64,000 nucleotides of DNA from CALMEC01 sp963777565 (GTDB lineage: Bacteria > Actinomycetota > Thermoleophilia > Miltoncostaeales > Miltoncostaeaceae): assembly GCA_963777565.1 (NCBI GenBank), contig CAVZQZ010000006.1, positions 124,001-188,000 of the forward strand, in the 5' to 3' direction. This document shows, piece by piece, positions 1 through 9,131 of this stretch (its first letter is position 1; each line of letters begins with the position of its first letter). A model generated the notes under the pieces. It saw only the letters and a program-made list of their open reading frames with translations, did not search any database and was not told where the DNA came from. The translations under genes were made by a program, and so were the position numbers.

Positions 1-749
1 GAATCAACCACGGTGCGTTCGACCCGGTCCGGCACAACGTGGTGTCGGCGGCGTCGTGCACGACCACCGCACTCGCCCACATGCTCCGGCCCCTCATCGA
101 CCGGATGCCGGCCACGCAACTCATGACGGCGTCGATGAGCACGGTGCACGCCGCGACGAACTCCCAGAGTCTCCTCGACAGCGTCCCCGCCGCCGGCGCG
201 AAGGACCTGCGGCGCAACCGCAGCGCGCTGAACAGCATCATCCTCACCTCCACCAACGCGGCCGCCACCCTCGAGAAGGTGCTCCCGGAGATCGGCGAGG
301 TGGGCTTCATGGCCGACTCCGTGCGGATCCCGGTGCCGACGGAGTCGCTGCTGATTCTCAACCTCACGTTCCAGTCGACGATCGAGCAGAACGGGGAGAG
401 CTCGGTGACGGCCGAGGTGCTGAACGGCATCTACGCCGACGCCGCCGACGGCGCCCAGCGCGGCTTGTTGGTCTTCAGCGACCGGCAGAACGTCCCGGCC
501 GACGTCGCCGGCATGCGGGCAGCCGTCGTGATCGAGGGTGTGGAGACCCATACCCGCACCGGGTTCGTCACGATCGACCTCACCTCAGTGCCCGGACTCT
601 CCGCCGACGTGCGCGCCCGCCTGCCCGGCGAGCCGCTCGAAGTGCCCGTGACCCACGCCAAGATCTTCGGCTGGTACGACAACGAGTACGGCAGCTACAC
701 CAACCTGCTGGGCGACCTGAGCGTCCACGTCCACCGCATGCTCGACTGA
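1..749 (+). CDS. gap: glyceraldehyde-3-phosphate dehydrogenase, C-terminal part (5' end outside window)
   Basis: Glycolytic enzyme that oxidises and phosphorylates glyceraldehyde 3-phosphate with NAD(P). The reading frame is open from base 3, so the NAD-binding N-terminal half lies outside the window and about 248 residues are visible. The active-site signature is seen as SAASCTTTALAH, in which the Cys is the catalytic thiol. The C-terminal hallmark WYDNEYGSYTNLLGDL closes the protein. The active-site loop differs from the usual SNASCTTNCLAP, which suggests one of the longer or divergent GAPDH subfamilies rather than the housekeeping glycolytic form. That is inference, because the total length cannot be measured here. 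It is followed by an unrelated secreted protein gene with an 84-base gap. Confidence 0.93.
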   Translation, partial: INHGAFDPVRHNVVSAASCTTTALAHMLRPLIDRMPATQLMTASMSTVHAATNSQSLLDSVPAAGAKDLRRNRSALNSIILTSTNAAATLEKVLPEIGEVGFMADSVRIPVPTESLLILNLTFQSTIEQNGESSVTAEVLNGIYADAADGAQRGLLVFSDRQNVPADVAGMRAAVVIEGVETHTRTGFVTIDLTSVPGLSADVRARLPGEPLEVPVTHAKIFGWYDNEYGSYTNLLGDLSVHVHRMLD

Positions 750-833
750 GCCCCGGCCCCTGGCGTCGCGGGGTGATCCGGCGCGCGCCGCCGCCCGAAT
801 ACCTGGGCATCGTCGATCTCGGAGGTCTCCCCG

Positions 834-1781
834 ATGTCCAGGCTGCGCGTCCTCGCCCTCGCAACAGCCCTCGCCGTCCCCGGCGCCGCGTCCGCCGACG
901 TCGCCATCAAGATCCCGCGCAACCTACTCGGCGGGCGGGTCGCGCCCGGCAACGCCCTCCCACCGCCGACACGCGACACCCCCGCAGATCCGGGAACCGC
1001 GATCGATCCCGACTTCACCGACGGGGTCGACGGCATCGACCTCCTTGCCCCGAACTTCTGGGCGCTCGCGTGGCCCAACGACGCCGGACCGGTCGCCGAC
1101 CCCGGCGGGTTCACCGTCGACTGTGACGAGGACGCCGACCCCGGCTCGTGCGGGCTCTGGGGCAACGAGGCGTCGCAGCTCGTGCCGCTCGACGAGGTCA
1201 TCCCCACCATCGACCCCGGTCAGGCGCCGCCGAGCACCACCCATGTCGCTGCCCGGCTCAGCCCATCGATCGGCACCTGGATGGCCGACCAGACCCCAAC
1301 CCTGCGCTGGATGCCCGAGCCGGGCGCGACCCACTACAACGTGCAGATCTACCTCGGACCGCGCCGCGTCGCGAGCGCTTGGACCACCGACACGCATCTC
1401 ACCGTGCCGCCCCGGGTGCTTGACCAGGGCCGCTACTACATGTGGGGGGTATGGCCAGGTTTCGGCGCGCCGAAGCTCGGCGAGTTCGACGACCCGATCG
1501 GCCGGTCGGTGTTCGGCGTCGTGCTCCGCCCGCGGATCGTGTTCACGCCCACCTCGTTCGGCGTGGAGGGCCAGGTGCGCCCGCACATCCCCGGAGGCGT
1601 CCTCGCACTGCGCGGCCCCCGCGGGACGGCCGGGCGGGTGCCGGTGCGAATCCGCATCGACGGGCGCGGCCGCATCCGGCTGCGCATCTCACCCGACCAG
1701 GCTGAGCGGATCACTGCACGGTTGATCGCCCCCGGCGTGCACCCCCCGCGCGGGATCCTGCCCCGGCCGGCCGCCGGCTAG
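834..1781 (+). CDS. secreted protein with a fibronectin-III-like region, function unknown
   Basis: 315 residues. The N-terminus (MSRLRVLALATALAVPGAASA) is a short Sec signal peptide with an AXA-type cleavage site. The first third is rich in Pro, Asp and Gly and has no recognised domain. Residues about 140-240 read like a beta-sandwich module: TPTLRWMPEPGATHYNVQIY is the strand pattern of fibronectin type III or similar Ig-like folds in bacterial exoproteins. The C-terminal 75 residues are Arg/Pro-rich, basic and without a membrane anchor. The gene stands alone and is closed by a strong hairpin. No catalytic motif is visible, so an extracellular structural or adhesion role is only a guess. Confidence 0.75.
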   Translation: MSRLRVLALATALAVPGAASADVAIKIPRNLLGGRVAPGNALPPPTRDTPADPGTAIDPDFTDGVDGIDLLAPNFWALAWPNDAGPVADPGGFTVDCDEDADPGSCGLWGNEASQLVPLDEVIPTIDPGQAPPSTTHVAARLSPSIGTWMADQTPTLRWMPEPGATHYNVQIYLGPRRVASAWTTDTHLTVPPRVLDQGRYYMWGVWPGFGAPKLGEFDDPIGRSVFGVVLRPRIVFTPTSFGVEGQVRPHIPGGVLALRGPRGTAGRVPVRIRIDGRGRIRLRISPDQAERITARLIAPGVHPPRGILPRPAAG

Positions 1782-1785
1782 ATCC

Positions 1786-1818
1786 GACCGACCGGCGACT
1801 CGCCCTCGCCGGTCGGTC
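1786..1818 (+). terminator. strong hairpin after the secreted-protein gene
   Basis: A perfect 13-bp stem (1786-1798 with 1806-1818) and a 7-base loop start five bases after the stop codon. There is no T-tract, as is usual in high-GC actinobacteria. Probable transcription terminator. Confidence 0.7.
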
Positions 1819-1998
1819 AGTACCTCTCCTATCGGCAGATGGGCGCAGTTCTCCATAGGCTCCGGCGATAGACGACGCCCCGAGATCGCCTGCGGCTCAC
1901 GACGCAACGCGAGGCGGCAGACCGTCATCGCGCCCGGCCGCCGACCCGAACGTCGGGTCGTTAGGGTGTCGCGAATCCACCCGAGGAAACGCTGTTTC

Positions 1999-3459
1999 AT
2001 GGGTCCAGCAGCACACGAGGTCGAAGGGATGATCGTCAGGGTCGACGATCAGGCCGACATCGACCACCGCGTCGAGCACTTCACGCCGGCAGAGAGAGCC
2101 GCGCGGGGTAAGGCGGCGCGTGCCGAGGTTCGCCGCCGCTCTCATGGACTCTGGGAGCCGTCGCCTCTCCGCCGGTCTCCGCTCGAGCTGCTCGAGGATC
2201 AGGCCAGGGAGCGGTTGCCGGAGCTGGGGCCGATCCGGTACGGGCGGATGCTCGCATCACCGTTCGCCTTCTTCCGGGGCGCGGCGTACGTGATGGCGGC
2301 GGACCTGGCCGACGGGACGCGGACGGGTCTGCACGCCCAGCTGTGCGGTGACGCCCACCTCGGGACTTCGGTGTCTTCCGCTCGCTCGACCGGCGGCTGG
2401 TATTCAGCATCAACGACTTCGACGAGACCCTGCCCGGCCCGTTCGAATGGGACGTGAAGCGGCTCGCGGCGAGCGTGGCGATCGCCGCCCGGGACCGCGA
2501 CTTCGACCCCGGCAGCCGCCGGTCGGCCGTGCTCGCCGCGGTGAGCGAGTACCGCCAGGCGATGGCCATGTTCGCCACGGTGCGGAACGTCGACGTCTGG
2601 TACGCGCGGCTCGACGTCGCGTCCATCGCCCAACGGCTGGCCGGTTCGACCAGCGTCAAGTAGCTCCATCGCTTCGAGCAGAACATCACGGCGGCCGCGA
2701 AGAAAGACAGCCTGCGTGCGCTCGCGAAGCTGTGCGAGTTCGTCGACGGCGAGCCCCGGATCCTCGCCCGCCCGCCGCTGATCACTCCGATCGAGGACGT
2801 GCTCCCCGGCGCCGAGCAGGACCACCTCGAGACTGTCGTCCGGACATGATCCGCTCATACCGCGCGACGCTCCCCGGCGACCGGCGCCGGCTGCTCGAGC
2901 GCTACCGGTACGTGCATGCCGCCCGCAAAGTCGTCGGTGTCGGAAGCGTCGGCGCCCGCACCTGGATCCTCTGTTGATCGGCCGCGACAACGGCGACCCC
3001 CTGTTCCTGCAGTTCAAGCAGGCGCAGGCGTCCGTGCTCGAGCCGTTCCTCGGCAGGAGCGAGTTCCCCCAGCACGGCCAGCGCGTCGTCGAAGGCCAGC
3101 GGCTGATGCAGGCCGCCCCGGACATCCTGCTGGGTTGGGAGCGCATCATCACCATCGACGGGCAGGAGAAGGACTTCTAGATCCGTCAACTGTGGGACGC
3201 GAAGGGCTCCGCCGACGTCGACACCATGAGCCCGTCCGTCCTGTCGACCTACGGGGCGATCTGTGGCTGGACGCTCGCGCGCGCCCACGCCCGCTCCGGC
3301 GACCCGATCGCCATCAGCGCCTACCTGGGCTCCAACGACACCTTCGACCGTGCCCTCGCCGACTTCGCCGAGGCCTACGCCGACCAGAACGAACGCGACT
3401 ACGACGCGCTCAAGCAGGCTGTGGGCACCGGTCAGATCAACGCCCAGACCGGCATCTGA
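1999..3459 (+). pseudogene. DUF2252 family protein, disrupted by three frameshifts and two stop codons
   Basis: The three frames together spell a full DUF2252 protein of about 487 residues. HFTPAERAARGKAARAEV lies at the N-terminus, then IRYGRMLASPFAFFRGAA, LCGDAHLG, INDFDETLPGPFEWDVKRL, ARKVVGVGSVGARTWIL and WERIITIDGQEKDF. Lesions found by reading: a base missing at about 2364 (GDAHLG to NFG), an in-frame TAG at 2661, a base missing at about 2845, another at about 2970, and an in-frame TAG at 3178 where the family has Tyr (DFYxRQL). DUF2252 proteins are kinase-fold-like and common in actinobacteria, but their function is unsettled. The sequence between lesions is well conserved, so either inactivation is recent or the lesions are consensus errors. 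A GTG at 1966 is an alternative start. Confidence 0.85.
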
Positions 3460-3643
3460 GGACGTGCAACCCGAGGTCGCAGCCCACGCCTCGTAGAGGG
3501 ATCTACGGAACGCCGTGCCGCCGTCGGGCCGCGGCGTCGTCTGGCGCTTCATGCATGATCCCCCGATGCGGCGGCACAATCGGAGTGAGCACGTTCCGGG
3601 GCTCTGGGACCCACCCGGCGCGTCCACTTCGGAAGGCTGAGCG

Positions 3644-4441
3644 TTGTTCTTCCGGCTGAGCAGCGTCGAACTGGGGCTGATCGTCTTCGGCATCGTGCTC
3701 GGCACGACATTCATCGGCATCGTCGCCGGCCGCCGGCTTCGCGAGCACTCCGAGACCCTGCGGGAGCCGTTCGGCGTGGTCCAGGCGGCGCTCCTCGGCC
3801 TCGTTGCGCTCATCCTCGCGTTCGGCCTCACGATGGCCGTCGGACGCTACGACACCCGCCGCGCCGCAGTCGTCGACGATGCGAACGCCATCGGAACGAC
3901 GTACCTGCGTGCCCAGACGCTGCGCGAGCCGATCCGGACGCGCTCCCTCGATGATCTCGTGCGCTACACCGACACGAGCATCCGCCTGTCGGATGCCGTG
4001 CCGGGCAGCGCCGCGACGCACGCCGCGATCGCCGACGGCGAGCGGCTGCAGCGGTCACTCTGGCGCCTCGCCGGCCAGGCGCTCGACGGGTCGCCCACCG
4101 ACAGCGCCCCGCGACTCTACGTCGAGACCCTCAACGAGATGATCGACATGCAGACGGTCAGGGTGTCCGCGCTGGGCAACCGCGTCCCGTCCGCCGTGCT
4201 CATGATCGAGATCGTCGGCGCCGCGGTCGGCCTCGGCCTGCTCGCCCTCTACCTCGCGATCCTCTCGCGCGGCGTCGTCACGGTCGTCCTCGCGGCGGGG
4301 CTTGTCTCGGTTCTGCTGCTGATCACGTTCGACCTCGACCGGCCGACCAGGGGGCTCGTCACCGTTCCCGACACGCCGCTCGTGTCGCTGCGAGCGTCGA
4401 TGGCGCTTCCCCCGGCGGCCCAGGCGCCGAACGCGCCGTAG
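3644..4441 (+). CDS. DUF4239-like (bestrophin-like) membrane protein
   Basis: 265 residues with a TTG start, chosen because GGAAGG lies eight bases upstream. Two hydrophobic helices fill about residues 8-26 and 44-66. A soluble stretch follows (GRYDTRRAAVVDDANAIGTT, then TSIRLSDAVPGS), and two further helices fill about 185-230. The layout (two helices, a middle soluble region with R-x5-VVDDANAIGT, two helices) matches the DUF4239 bestrophin-like family, whose role is unknown. It is not clearly in an operon: the next gene starts 60 bases on. The family assignment comes from memory of the motif and could be refined by a profile search. Confidence 0.75.
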   Translation: MFFRLSSVELGLIVFGIVLGTTFIGIVAGRRLREHSETLREPFGVVQAALLGLVALILAFGLTMAVGRYDTRRAAVVDDANAIGTTYLRAQTLREPIRTRSLDDLVRYTDTSIRLSDAVPGSAATHAAIADGERLQRSLWRLAGQALDGSPTDSAPRLYVETLNEMIDMQTVRVSALGNRVPSAVLMIEIVGAAVGLGLLALYLAILSRGVVTVVLAAGLVSVLLLITFDLDRPTRGLVTVPDTPLVSLRASMALPPAAQAPNAP

Positions 4442-4501
4442 CGCCGCGGCGATGCTTTGGCCCCCTGAGACGTCGTTCCCGGTCCCACTAGGCTGCGGAC
4501 G

Positions 4502-5308
4502 ATGAGCGATGCGCCCGAGATCGCCTGCGGCTACGACCGCAACGCGGACCGCTACGACGACGTGACCCGCTACAACCGCGAGGCGGCTGAGCGCCTCGTG
4601 CGGGCCCTGCCACCCGGCGCCTACCGCTCGCTCCTTGACGTGGGCTGCGGCACCGGCTTCGCGACCATGGCGATGGCTGAACGCTTCGGCATCGAGGCGG
4701 TCACCGGGGTGGATATCTCCGCTCAGATGCTCGAGCGAATGCGCGCCAAGCTCGCCGACCTGCCGCAGGTGACGCCCGAGCTGCACGTGGCCGACGTGCT
4801 CGACATGCCGGTGCCGGATGGCGCCTACGACTGCGTGCTCGCGAGCATGGCGTTGCACTGGTTCCCCGAGCGTGCCGCGGCGATCGCCGCAATGGCCGCC
4901 AAGGTGGCGCCGGGCGCGGTGCTGGGGCTCGTCGCTCCCGGCCCGGGGCACGACCTCGAGTACACCGAGGTGCTGCGAACCGTCGATCCGCCGGTGCCGC
5001 CGGACGTCATTGAGGTGTTCTTCACCGCCCAAGTCTTCCCGGACGAGGTCGAGGACGCCCTGGCCGCCGCCGGCTTGGAGCCACTCGACGTCTGGGTGGA
5101 GAGCCGCCACCGGCGCGTATCGCCGGAGCGCTACATGGCGCGCATCACCACCGTCGGCAGCCACGTGTGGACCCGACTCATGTCGCCGGTCGACGCCGAC
5201 GCCATGGTGGAGCGGGTCACCGCCGCCGTCGAGGCCGCTGCCGGGCCCCGCGGCTTCGAGTACACGTTCACCAAGACCTTCGCGATCGCCCGCCGCTCGC
5301 GGGCGTAA
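4502..5308 (+). CDS. class I SAM-dependent methyltransferase
   Basis: 268 residues. Motif I for S-adenosylmethionine is clear at about residues 44-55 (LLDVGCGTGFAT). Motif II is the acidic VTGVDISAQML, and a post-motif reads DMPVPDGAYDCVLASMALHWFPE, the pattern of the methyltransferase type 11 / UbiE-BioC group. The N-terminal segment (CGYDRNADRYDDVTRYNREAAERLV) resembles small-molecule methyltransferases. No neighbour indicates the substrate. The gene converges on the GMC oxidoreductase, with hairpins between them. Confidence 0.88.
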   Translation: MSDAPEIACGYDRNADRYDDVTRYNREAAERLVRALPPGAYRSLLDVGCGTGFATMAMAERFGIEAVTGVDISAQMLERMRAKLADLPQVTPELHVADVLDMPVPDGAYDCVLASMALHWFPERAAAIAAMAAKVAPGAVLGLVAPGPGHDLEYTEVLRTVDPPVPPDVIEVFFTAQVFPDEVEDALAAAGLEPLDVWVESRHRRVSPERYMARITTVGSHVWTRLMSPVDADAMVERVTAAVEAAAGPRGFEYTFTKTFAIARRSRA

Positions 5309-5360
5309 CCCACGGCCACAGCCGTGGCGGAGAACCCCGGGGACGATGATCGAGGGTGGG

Positions 5361-5409
5361 GTCCCGGGCGTTAACAATCGCCTCAGCCCGGATTGTTAAT
5401 GCCCGGGAC
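5361..5409. terminator. long inverted repeat between convergent genes
   Basis: The arms at 5361-5379 and 5391-5409 are 19 bp with one mismatch (G-T wobble in RNA) around an 11-base loop. Flanking GGGTGG / CCACCC bases can extend the stem with a bulge. A second, smaller hairpin (CGCGTT / AACGCG, 5413-5432) follows. The methyltransferase gene ends at 5308 and the GMC gene, on the other strand, at 5491, so a two-way terminator is the simplest reading. The inner AT-rich half (GTTAACAATC / GATTGTTAAT) is unusual for this genome. Confidence 0.6.
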
Positions 5410-5490
5410 CACCCGCGTTCCTTAAGAAACGCGTCACACATCGGTGCGCCACCGTGGTCACCGTTGGCCAATCGGCCGCCCGGCGGCGGG

Positions 5491-7059
5491 TCAGGCCGCA
5501 GCCGCGACCCCGCTGCGGAGGGGCGTTCCGAGGCGCTCGGCGATGCGGTCCGCCACGCGCAAGGCGTTCGCGATGATCGTGAGCGTCGGGTTGACCGCCG
5601 TTGACGACACGAAGAAGCTCGCGTCGGCGACGTAGAGGTTGTCGAGGTCGTGGGCCTTGCAGTCCACGTCAAGAGCCGATGTCGCGGGGTCGTCGCCGAA
5701 CCGGATCGTGCCGTTCTGGTGCGCGACGCCGGAGATCCCGAGGCGCCCGCCGACATAGGTGTTGCGGTCGTGCACCTGCTGGTGACAGCCCATCACATCG
5801 AGGAGGCTGATGAACTTCTCCTTGAGGCGGCGGTGAGCCTCAAGGTTCGTCGGCGTGTAGGCGAGGTTGATCTGGCCGTCGGCGCCGAGGGTCACGCGGT
5901 TCTGCGGCAGCGGGAGGTCCTCGGTGGTGAGCCAGAAGTCGAGGGAGTGGCGCGCCAGCTCGGCCGGGTCGTCGGCGTCGGGAACGTCGAAGCGCATCGT
6001 CACCGGGTCGGACCGGCCGAGCATCTGCATCGCGCCGAGGGGGTAATCCCAGCGGTCGCCGGCGAAATAGAAGTCGTTGATGCCGAGCGTCTTCTGGAAG
6101 CGCGTCGGGTTTGGCTCCTTCGAGATCGCGATGAGCGACGAGTTGTTGTGCAGCATCAGGTTGCGCCCCACCAGCCCGGAGCTGTTGGCGAGCCCGTCGG
6201 GGTGCCGGTCGCTCGCCGAGCCCAACAGCAATGCCGCGGAGTTGATCGCTCCCGCGGAGAGCACCACGACGTCGGCCGTGTACTCCTCCCGCGCGCCGTC
6301 GCGCTCCACCACCACGGAGCGGATGGCCCCTCCCGTCGCGTCGGTCTCGAGGCGGGTCACCCGGGCGTGGGTCAGGAGCGTGACGTTGGGGTAGCGGAGC
6401 GCAGGCTCCACGCACACCACCTGCGCGTCGGCCTTCGCGTTGACAAGGCACGGGAAACCATCGCAGGTCTCGCAGCGGATGCACGCGCTGTGCTCCGGCC
6501 GCGCCTCGTCGAGCATGATCCCGACCGGCAGGGGGAACGGTTGCAGACCCGCCTCCTCCAGGTCGGATCGCAGCCGCTCGATACGCGGCTCGTGGCTGAC
6601 GGGCGCGTACGGGTACGGGCCGCTCGCCGGCGGCTCGGTGGGGTCGGTCCCCCGCTCACCGTGCACCGTGTAGAGCTCCTCCGCCCGCGCATACCATGGC
6701 TCCAGGTCGTCGTAGCCGATCGGCCACGCCGGGGAGACACCGTCGACGTGGCGTACCTCACCGAAGTCGCGCTCGCGGAACCGGAACAGGATCGCGCCGT
6801 ACACCTTCGTGTTGCCACCCACGTAGTAGTGCTGCTTCGGGGTGAACTCCGTGCCGTTGGCGGCGTCGCGCCATTTGCCGGAGTTGCGGTAGCGCAGATC
6901 CGCCCAGATGGACTGGGGATCCCAGTTCTGCTTCTCCCGCGGCAAGAACCCGCCGCGCTCCAGCAGCAGGATTCGTTTGCCGGTCGGGGCCAGCGCGTGG
7001 GTGAGCGTTCCGCCCCCCGCGCCCGATCCGATGACGATGACGTCGTAGTGCTCGGCCAT
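5491..7059 (-). CDS. GMC family oxidoreductase (FAD-dependent alcohol/choline dehydrogenase type)
   Basis: 522 residues. The N-terminal dinucleotide-binding motif DVIVIGSGAGGGTLTHAL holds the FAD ADP moiety. YYVGGNTKVYGAILFRF is the substrate-domain signature region, VVVLSAGAINSAALLLGSA is GMC signature 2, and the C-terminal part NLYVADASFFVSSTAVNPTL carries the region of the conserved active-site base. A Cys cluster in CIRCETCDGFPC is typical of one bacterial GMC subgroup. The ATG at 7059 follows a GGAGGA site. The cyclase-family gene 20 bases upstream on the same strand suggests one operon in which an alcohol or ring compound is oxidised and hydrolysed. The substrate cannot be told from sequence. 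Confidence 0.93.
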   Translation of the reverse strand: MAEHYDVIVIGSGAGGGTLTHALAPTGKRILLLERGGFLPREKQNWDPQSIWADLRYRNSGKWRDAANGTEFTPKQHYYVGGNTKVYGAILFRFRERDFGEVRHVDGVSPAWPIGYDDLEPWYARAEELYTVHGERGTDPTEPPASGPYPYAPVSHEPRIERLRSDLEEAGLQPFPLPVGIMLDEARPEHSACIRCETCDGFPCLVNAKADAQVVCVEPALRYPNVTLLTHARVTRLETDATGGAIRSVVVERDGAREEYTADVVVLSAGAINSAALLLGSASDRHPDGLANSSGLVGRNLMLHNNSSLIAISKEPNPTRFQKTLGINDFYFAGDRWDYPLGAMQMLGRSDPVTMRFDVPDADDPAELARHSLDFWLTTEDLPLPQNRVTLGADGQINLAYTPTNLEAHRRLKEKFISLLDVMGCHQQVHDRNTYVGGRLGISGVAHQNGTIRFGDDPATSALDVDCKAHDLDNLYVADASFFVSSTAVNPTLTIIANALRVADRIAERLGTPLRSGVAAAA

Positions 7060-7079
7060 GGCCGGTCTCCTCCAGGTGG

Positions 7080-8009
7080 TTAGGTGAGGGCGAGGGGCGC
7101 GACCCACGCGCCGGTGGCGCCACGCAGCTTGGGGTGGGACACAACGAACATGAACTCGCCGACGCCGGCGGACGCGAGCTCCGCGAGGTGCAGGTTCTCC
7201 AGCACGATCACGCCGTGCTTGACGTTGAGGGTCTGCGGCACGACGAACGGCTCCTGCGGGTCCTCGGCGGGAACCGGGCCGTAGCTCCAGGTGTCGCAGC
7301 CGGTCACGGAGACCCGCCGCTCCACGAGCCAGTCGACGAGCGCCATTCCCGGTCCGGGCTCTCCCGCCACGTAGGCGTCGTTGTCGACCGCCCACCATCG
7401 ACCCCAGCCCGTATGGAACAGGACCGCGTCGCCGGGAAGGACGTCGACGCCGAGCCGCTCCAGCGCCTCCTCGGCGTCGTCGGGGCCGATCACATCCCCC
7501 TGGTCGAGGTGGTCGACCCGCCGGACCGCGGCGATGTCGAGCATGAGCCCCCGGGTCACGATCTGCGGCAGCGCGTCGATGCCGAGGCGGTTGGTGCCGT
7601 ACTCCTCGACCACATCGGCCAGGCGGTGGCCGTTGTACAACCGGTCGCCGATCTGCAGGTGGTTGAGCGCGTCCATGTGCGTGCCCATCTGCGACGTCGC
7701 CGACATCTGCTCCACGATCCAGTTGACGTTGTTGCGGCCCCAACCGCCCACGTCGCCGGCGTCGGGCCGCCGGGCGTTGACCTGGTGCGCAGGCGTTGTG
7801 AGGAACTGCCGGAACGACCGTCCCGGGAATGCCGGGATGTGCTCGTCGAGCACGTGGCTCAGGTCGTGGACGCTGCCGTCGCGGACCAGCGAGGCGGCCC
7901 GGATGACCGCCTGCGGGGTGATCTCGTTGAGCGACCCGATCTGGTCGTCGGCGCCGTATCGGGACGGCCACCAGCGTTCGACGGTTGTTGAGCGGTTTGC
8001 GAGCTTCAC
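7080..8009 (-). CDS. cyclase family protein (kynurenine-formamidase-like metal hydrolase)
   Basis: 309 residues, PF04199 fold. The metal-binding signature HxGTHxDxxxH appears here as SQMGTHMDALNH, preceded by VHDLSHVLDEHIPAFPG. The second metal-proximal region is GDAVLFHTGWGRWW. The family includes kynurenine formamidase, isatin hydrolase and other amide/lactone hydrolases. The long N-terminus (WWPSRYGADDQIGSLNEIT) is characteristic of the larger cyclase-family proteins. It is the first gene of a probable operon with the GMC oxidoreductase and diverges from the gene at 8108, leaving a 98-base shared promoter region with a palindrome. Confidence 0.9.
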   Translation of the reverse strand: MKLANRSTTVERWWPSRYGADDQIGSLNEITPQAVIRAASLVRDGSVHDLSHVLDEHIPAFPGRSFRQFLTTPAHQVNARRPDAGDVGGWGRNNVNWIVEQMSATSQMGTHMDALNHLQIGDRLYNGHRLADVVEEYGTNRLGIDALPQIVTRGLMLDIAAVRRVDHLDQGDVIGPDDAEEALERLGVDVLPGDAVLFHTGWGRWWAVDNDAYVAGEPGPGMALVDWLVERRVSVTGCDTWSYGPVPAEDPQEPFVVPQTLNVKHGVIVLENLHLAELASAGVGEFMFVVSHPKLRGATGAWVAPLALT

Positions 8010-8058
8010 GGCACTCCTCCACCTCGGCGATGGTTTACAGTCACGTTGCGTCGGGAAC

Positions 8059-8072
8059 CGTTACGCGTAACG
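8059..8072. promoter_or_regulatory. 14-bp perfect palindrome in the divergent promoter region
   Basis: CGTTACGCGTAACG is self-complementary over 14 bases. It lies between the divergently transcribed cyclase gene (start 8009) and the gene at 8108. The size and position suit an operator for a dimeric repressor that could act on both promoters. No regulator gene is adjacent, so the partner is unknown. Confidence 0.4.
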
Positions 8073-8107
8073 CTCGACGCGACTCGTAGGACCACAGGAG
8101 CGTGAAA

Positions 8108-9130
8108 ATGACCACCACGCCCGGCCATCCCGTCGGCGCCACACCCGGCGCTCAGCTCGTCCGCGACCCGCGGGGCGAGGCGCAACGCCTCCTCGCCGGC
8201 AGGTTCGACGCCCGCGTGCTGGAGCCGTCGCCCCCGGCCGTCACCGACGAGTGGTTCGCCGACGACCCGACCGACGCGTCGGGCAGCACCATGCCGGTGG
8301 TCGGGCCGACCTCCGGCGCCGACCTCACGTGGGACCGGTGGCTCGGCGACTATCCGGAGCAGTCGGAGTGGGTGGCCAAGCGCTGGCTCGGCGCCTGGCG
8401 CCACCTGACACGACCGCCGGCGACGCTCGTAGACACCCGCCTCGCGTTACACCGGCTGGGCGTGTACGTGCTGTCACCCGCCAGACGGCGCGTGAACGGC
8501 AAGATCGCGCTGCGATGGACGCTCGGCGGCTTCGGGACGCCGTTCTTCGGTGCCGACGAGCAGGTGCGTGTGGTCGGCACTCAGATCGTCCGCCAGGTCG
8601 GGCACACGGCGACCGCCGCGCCGATCACGAGCCTCAACGACGCCGCCGCGTTCGTGCTGGACGGCCCTCCCGACCTCGAGTGGGCAGCGAAGTTCGACGT
8701 CCCGGCCGCCGGCGACCTCGACGCGCAATTAACCGTCGATCCTGACGCTTCGACGTGGCTCGCCGACTGGTACGGCTTCGCCACCTCCGTGCTCGAGGAG
8801 CTGCGCAGCGAGGAGGAATCGACCGATGCCAGCCGCGTGCAGCTCTGGGCCGAGCATTTCGACACCGCGTTCGAGTGCATGAGCGAGGCGGACGGCCGAC
8901 GCGCGGGATTCGGCGCCTCGCCGGGCGACGCGGCCATGCCCGAGCCGTACCTCTACGTCGTGCCGTGGACGTTCGATCGCGTGCCCGAGAGCAGCCTCTG
9001 GAACGCCGACGCGTTCCATGGCGCGGTGCTGCCGTTCAGCGCCCTCACCGGTGCTCACGACCAGCGCGGCTTGGCCCTCGACTTCTTCCGTGAGCGCCGA
9101 GCGCTGCTCGCCGTCGCAGTGCACCATTAG
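8108..9130 (+). CDS. conserved hypothetical protein
   Basis: About 340 residues with no motif I recognise. The ATG at 8108 was chosen because AGGAG at 8096-8100 gives a 7-base spacing; the in-frame GTG at 8102 is too close. There is no signal peptide or membrane helix, so it is cytosolic. It is rich in Trp and aromatic residues (LTWDRWLGDYPEQSEWVAKRW; PEPYLYVVPWTFDRVPES). The stop codon is one base away from the TTG start of the RibD-like reductase, so the two are probably translated together. The function is unknown. Confidence 0.7.
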   Translation: MTTTPGHPVGATPGAQLVRDPRGEAQRLLAGRFDARVLEPSPPAVTDEWFADDPTDASGSTMPVVGPTSGADLTWDRWLGDYPEQSEWVAKRWLGAWRHLTRPPATLVDTRLALHRLGVYVLSPARRRVNGKIALRWTLGGFGTPFFGADEQVRVVGTQIVRQVGHTATAAPITSLNDAAAFVLDGPPDLEWAAKFDVPAAGDLDAQLTVDPDASTWLADWYGFATSVLEELRSEEESTDASRVQLWAEHFDTAFECMSEADGRRAGFGASPGDAAMPEPYLYVVPWTFDRVPESSLWNADAFHGAVLPFSALTGAHDQRGLALDFFRERRALLAVAVHH

Positions 9131-9131
9131 C

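Noticed and set aside
5650..7083. Plus-strand ORF of 477 codons opposite the GMC oxidoreductase gene
   Set aside because: Compositional shadow; the minus-strand frame carries all the FAD and GMC signatures.
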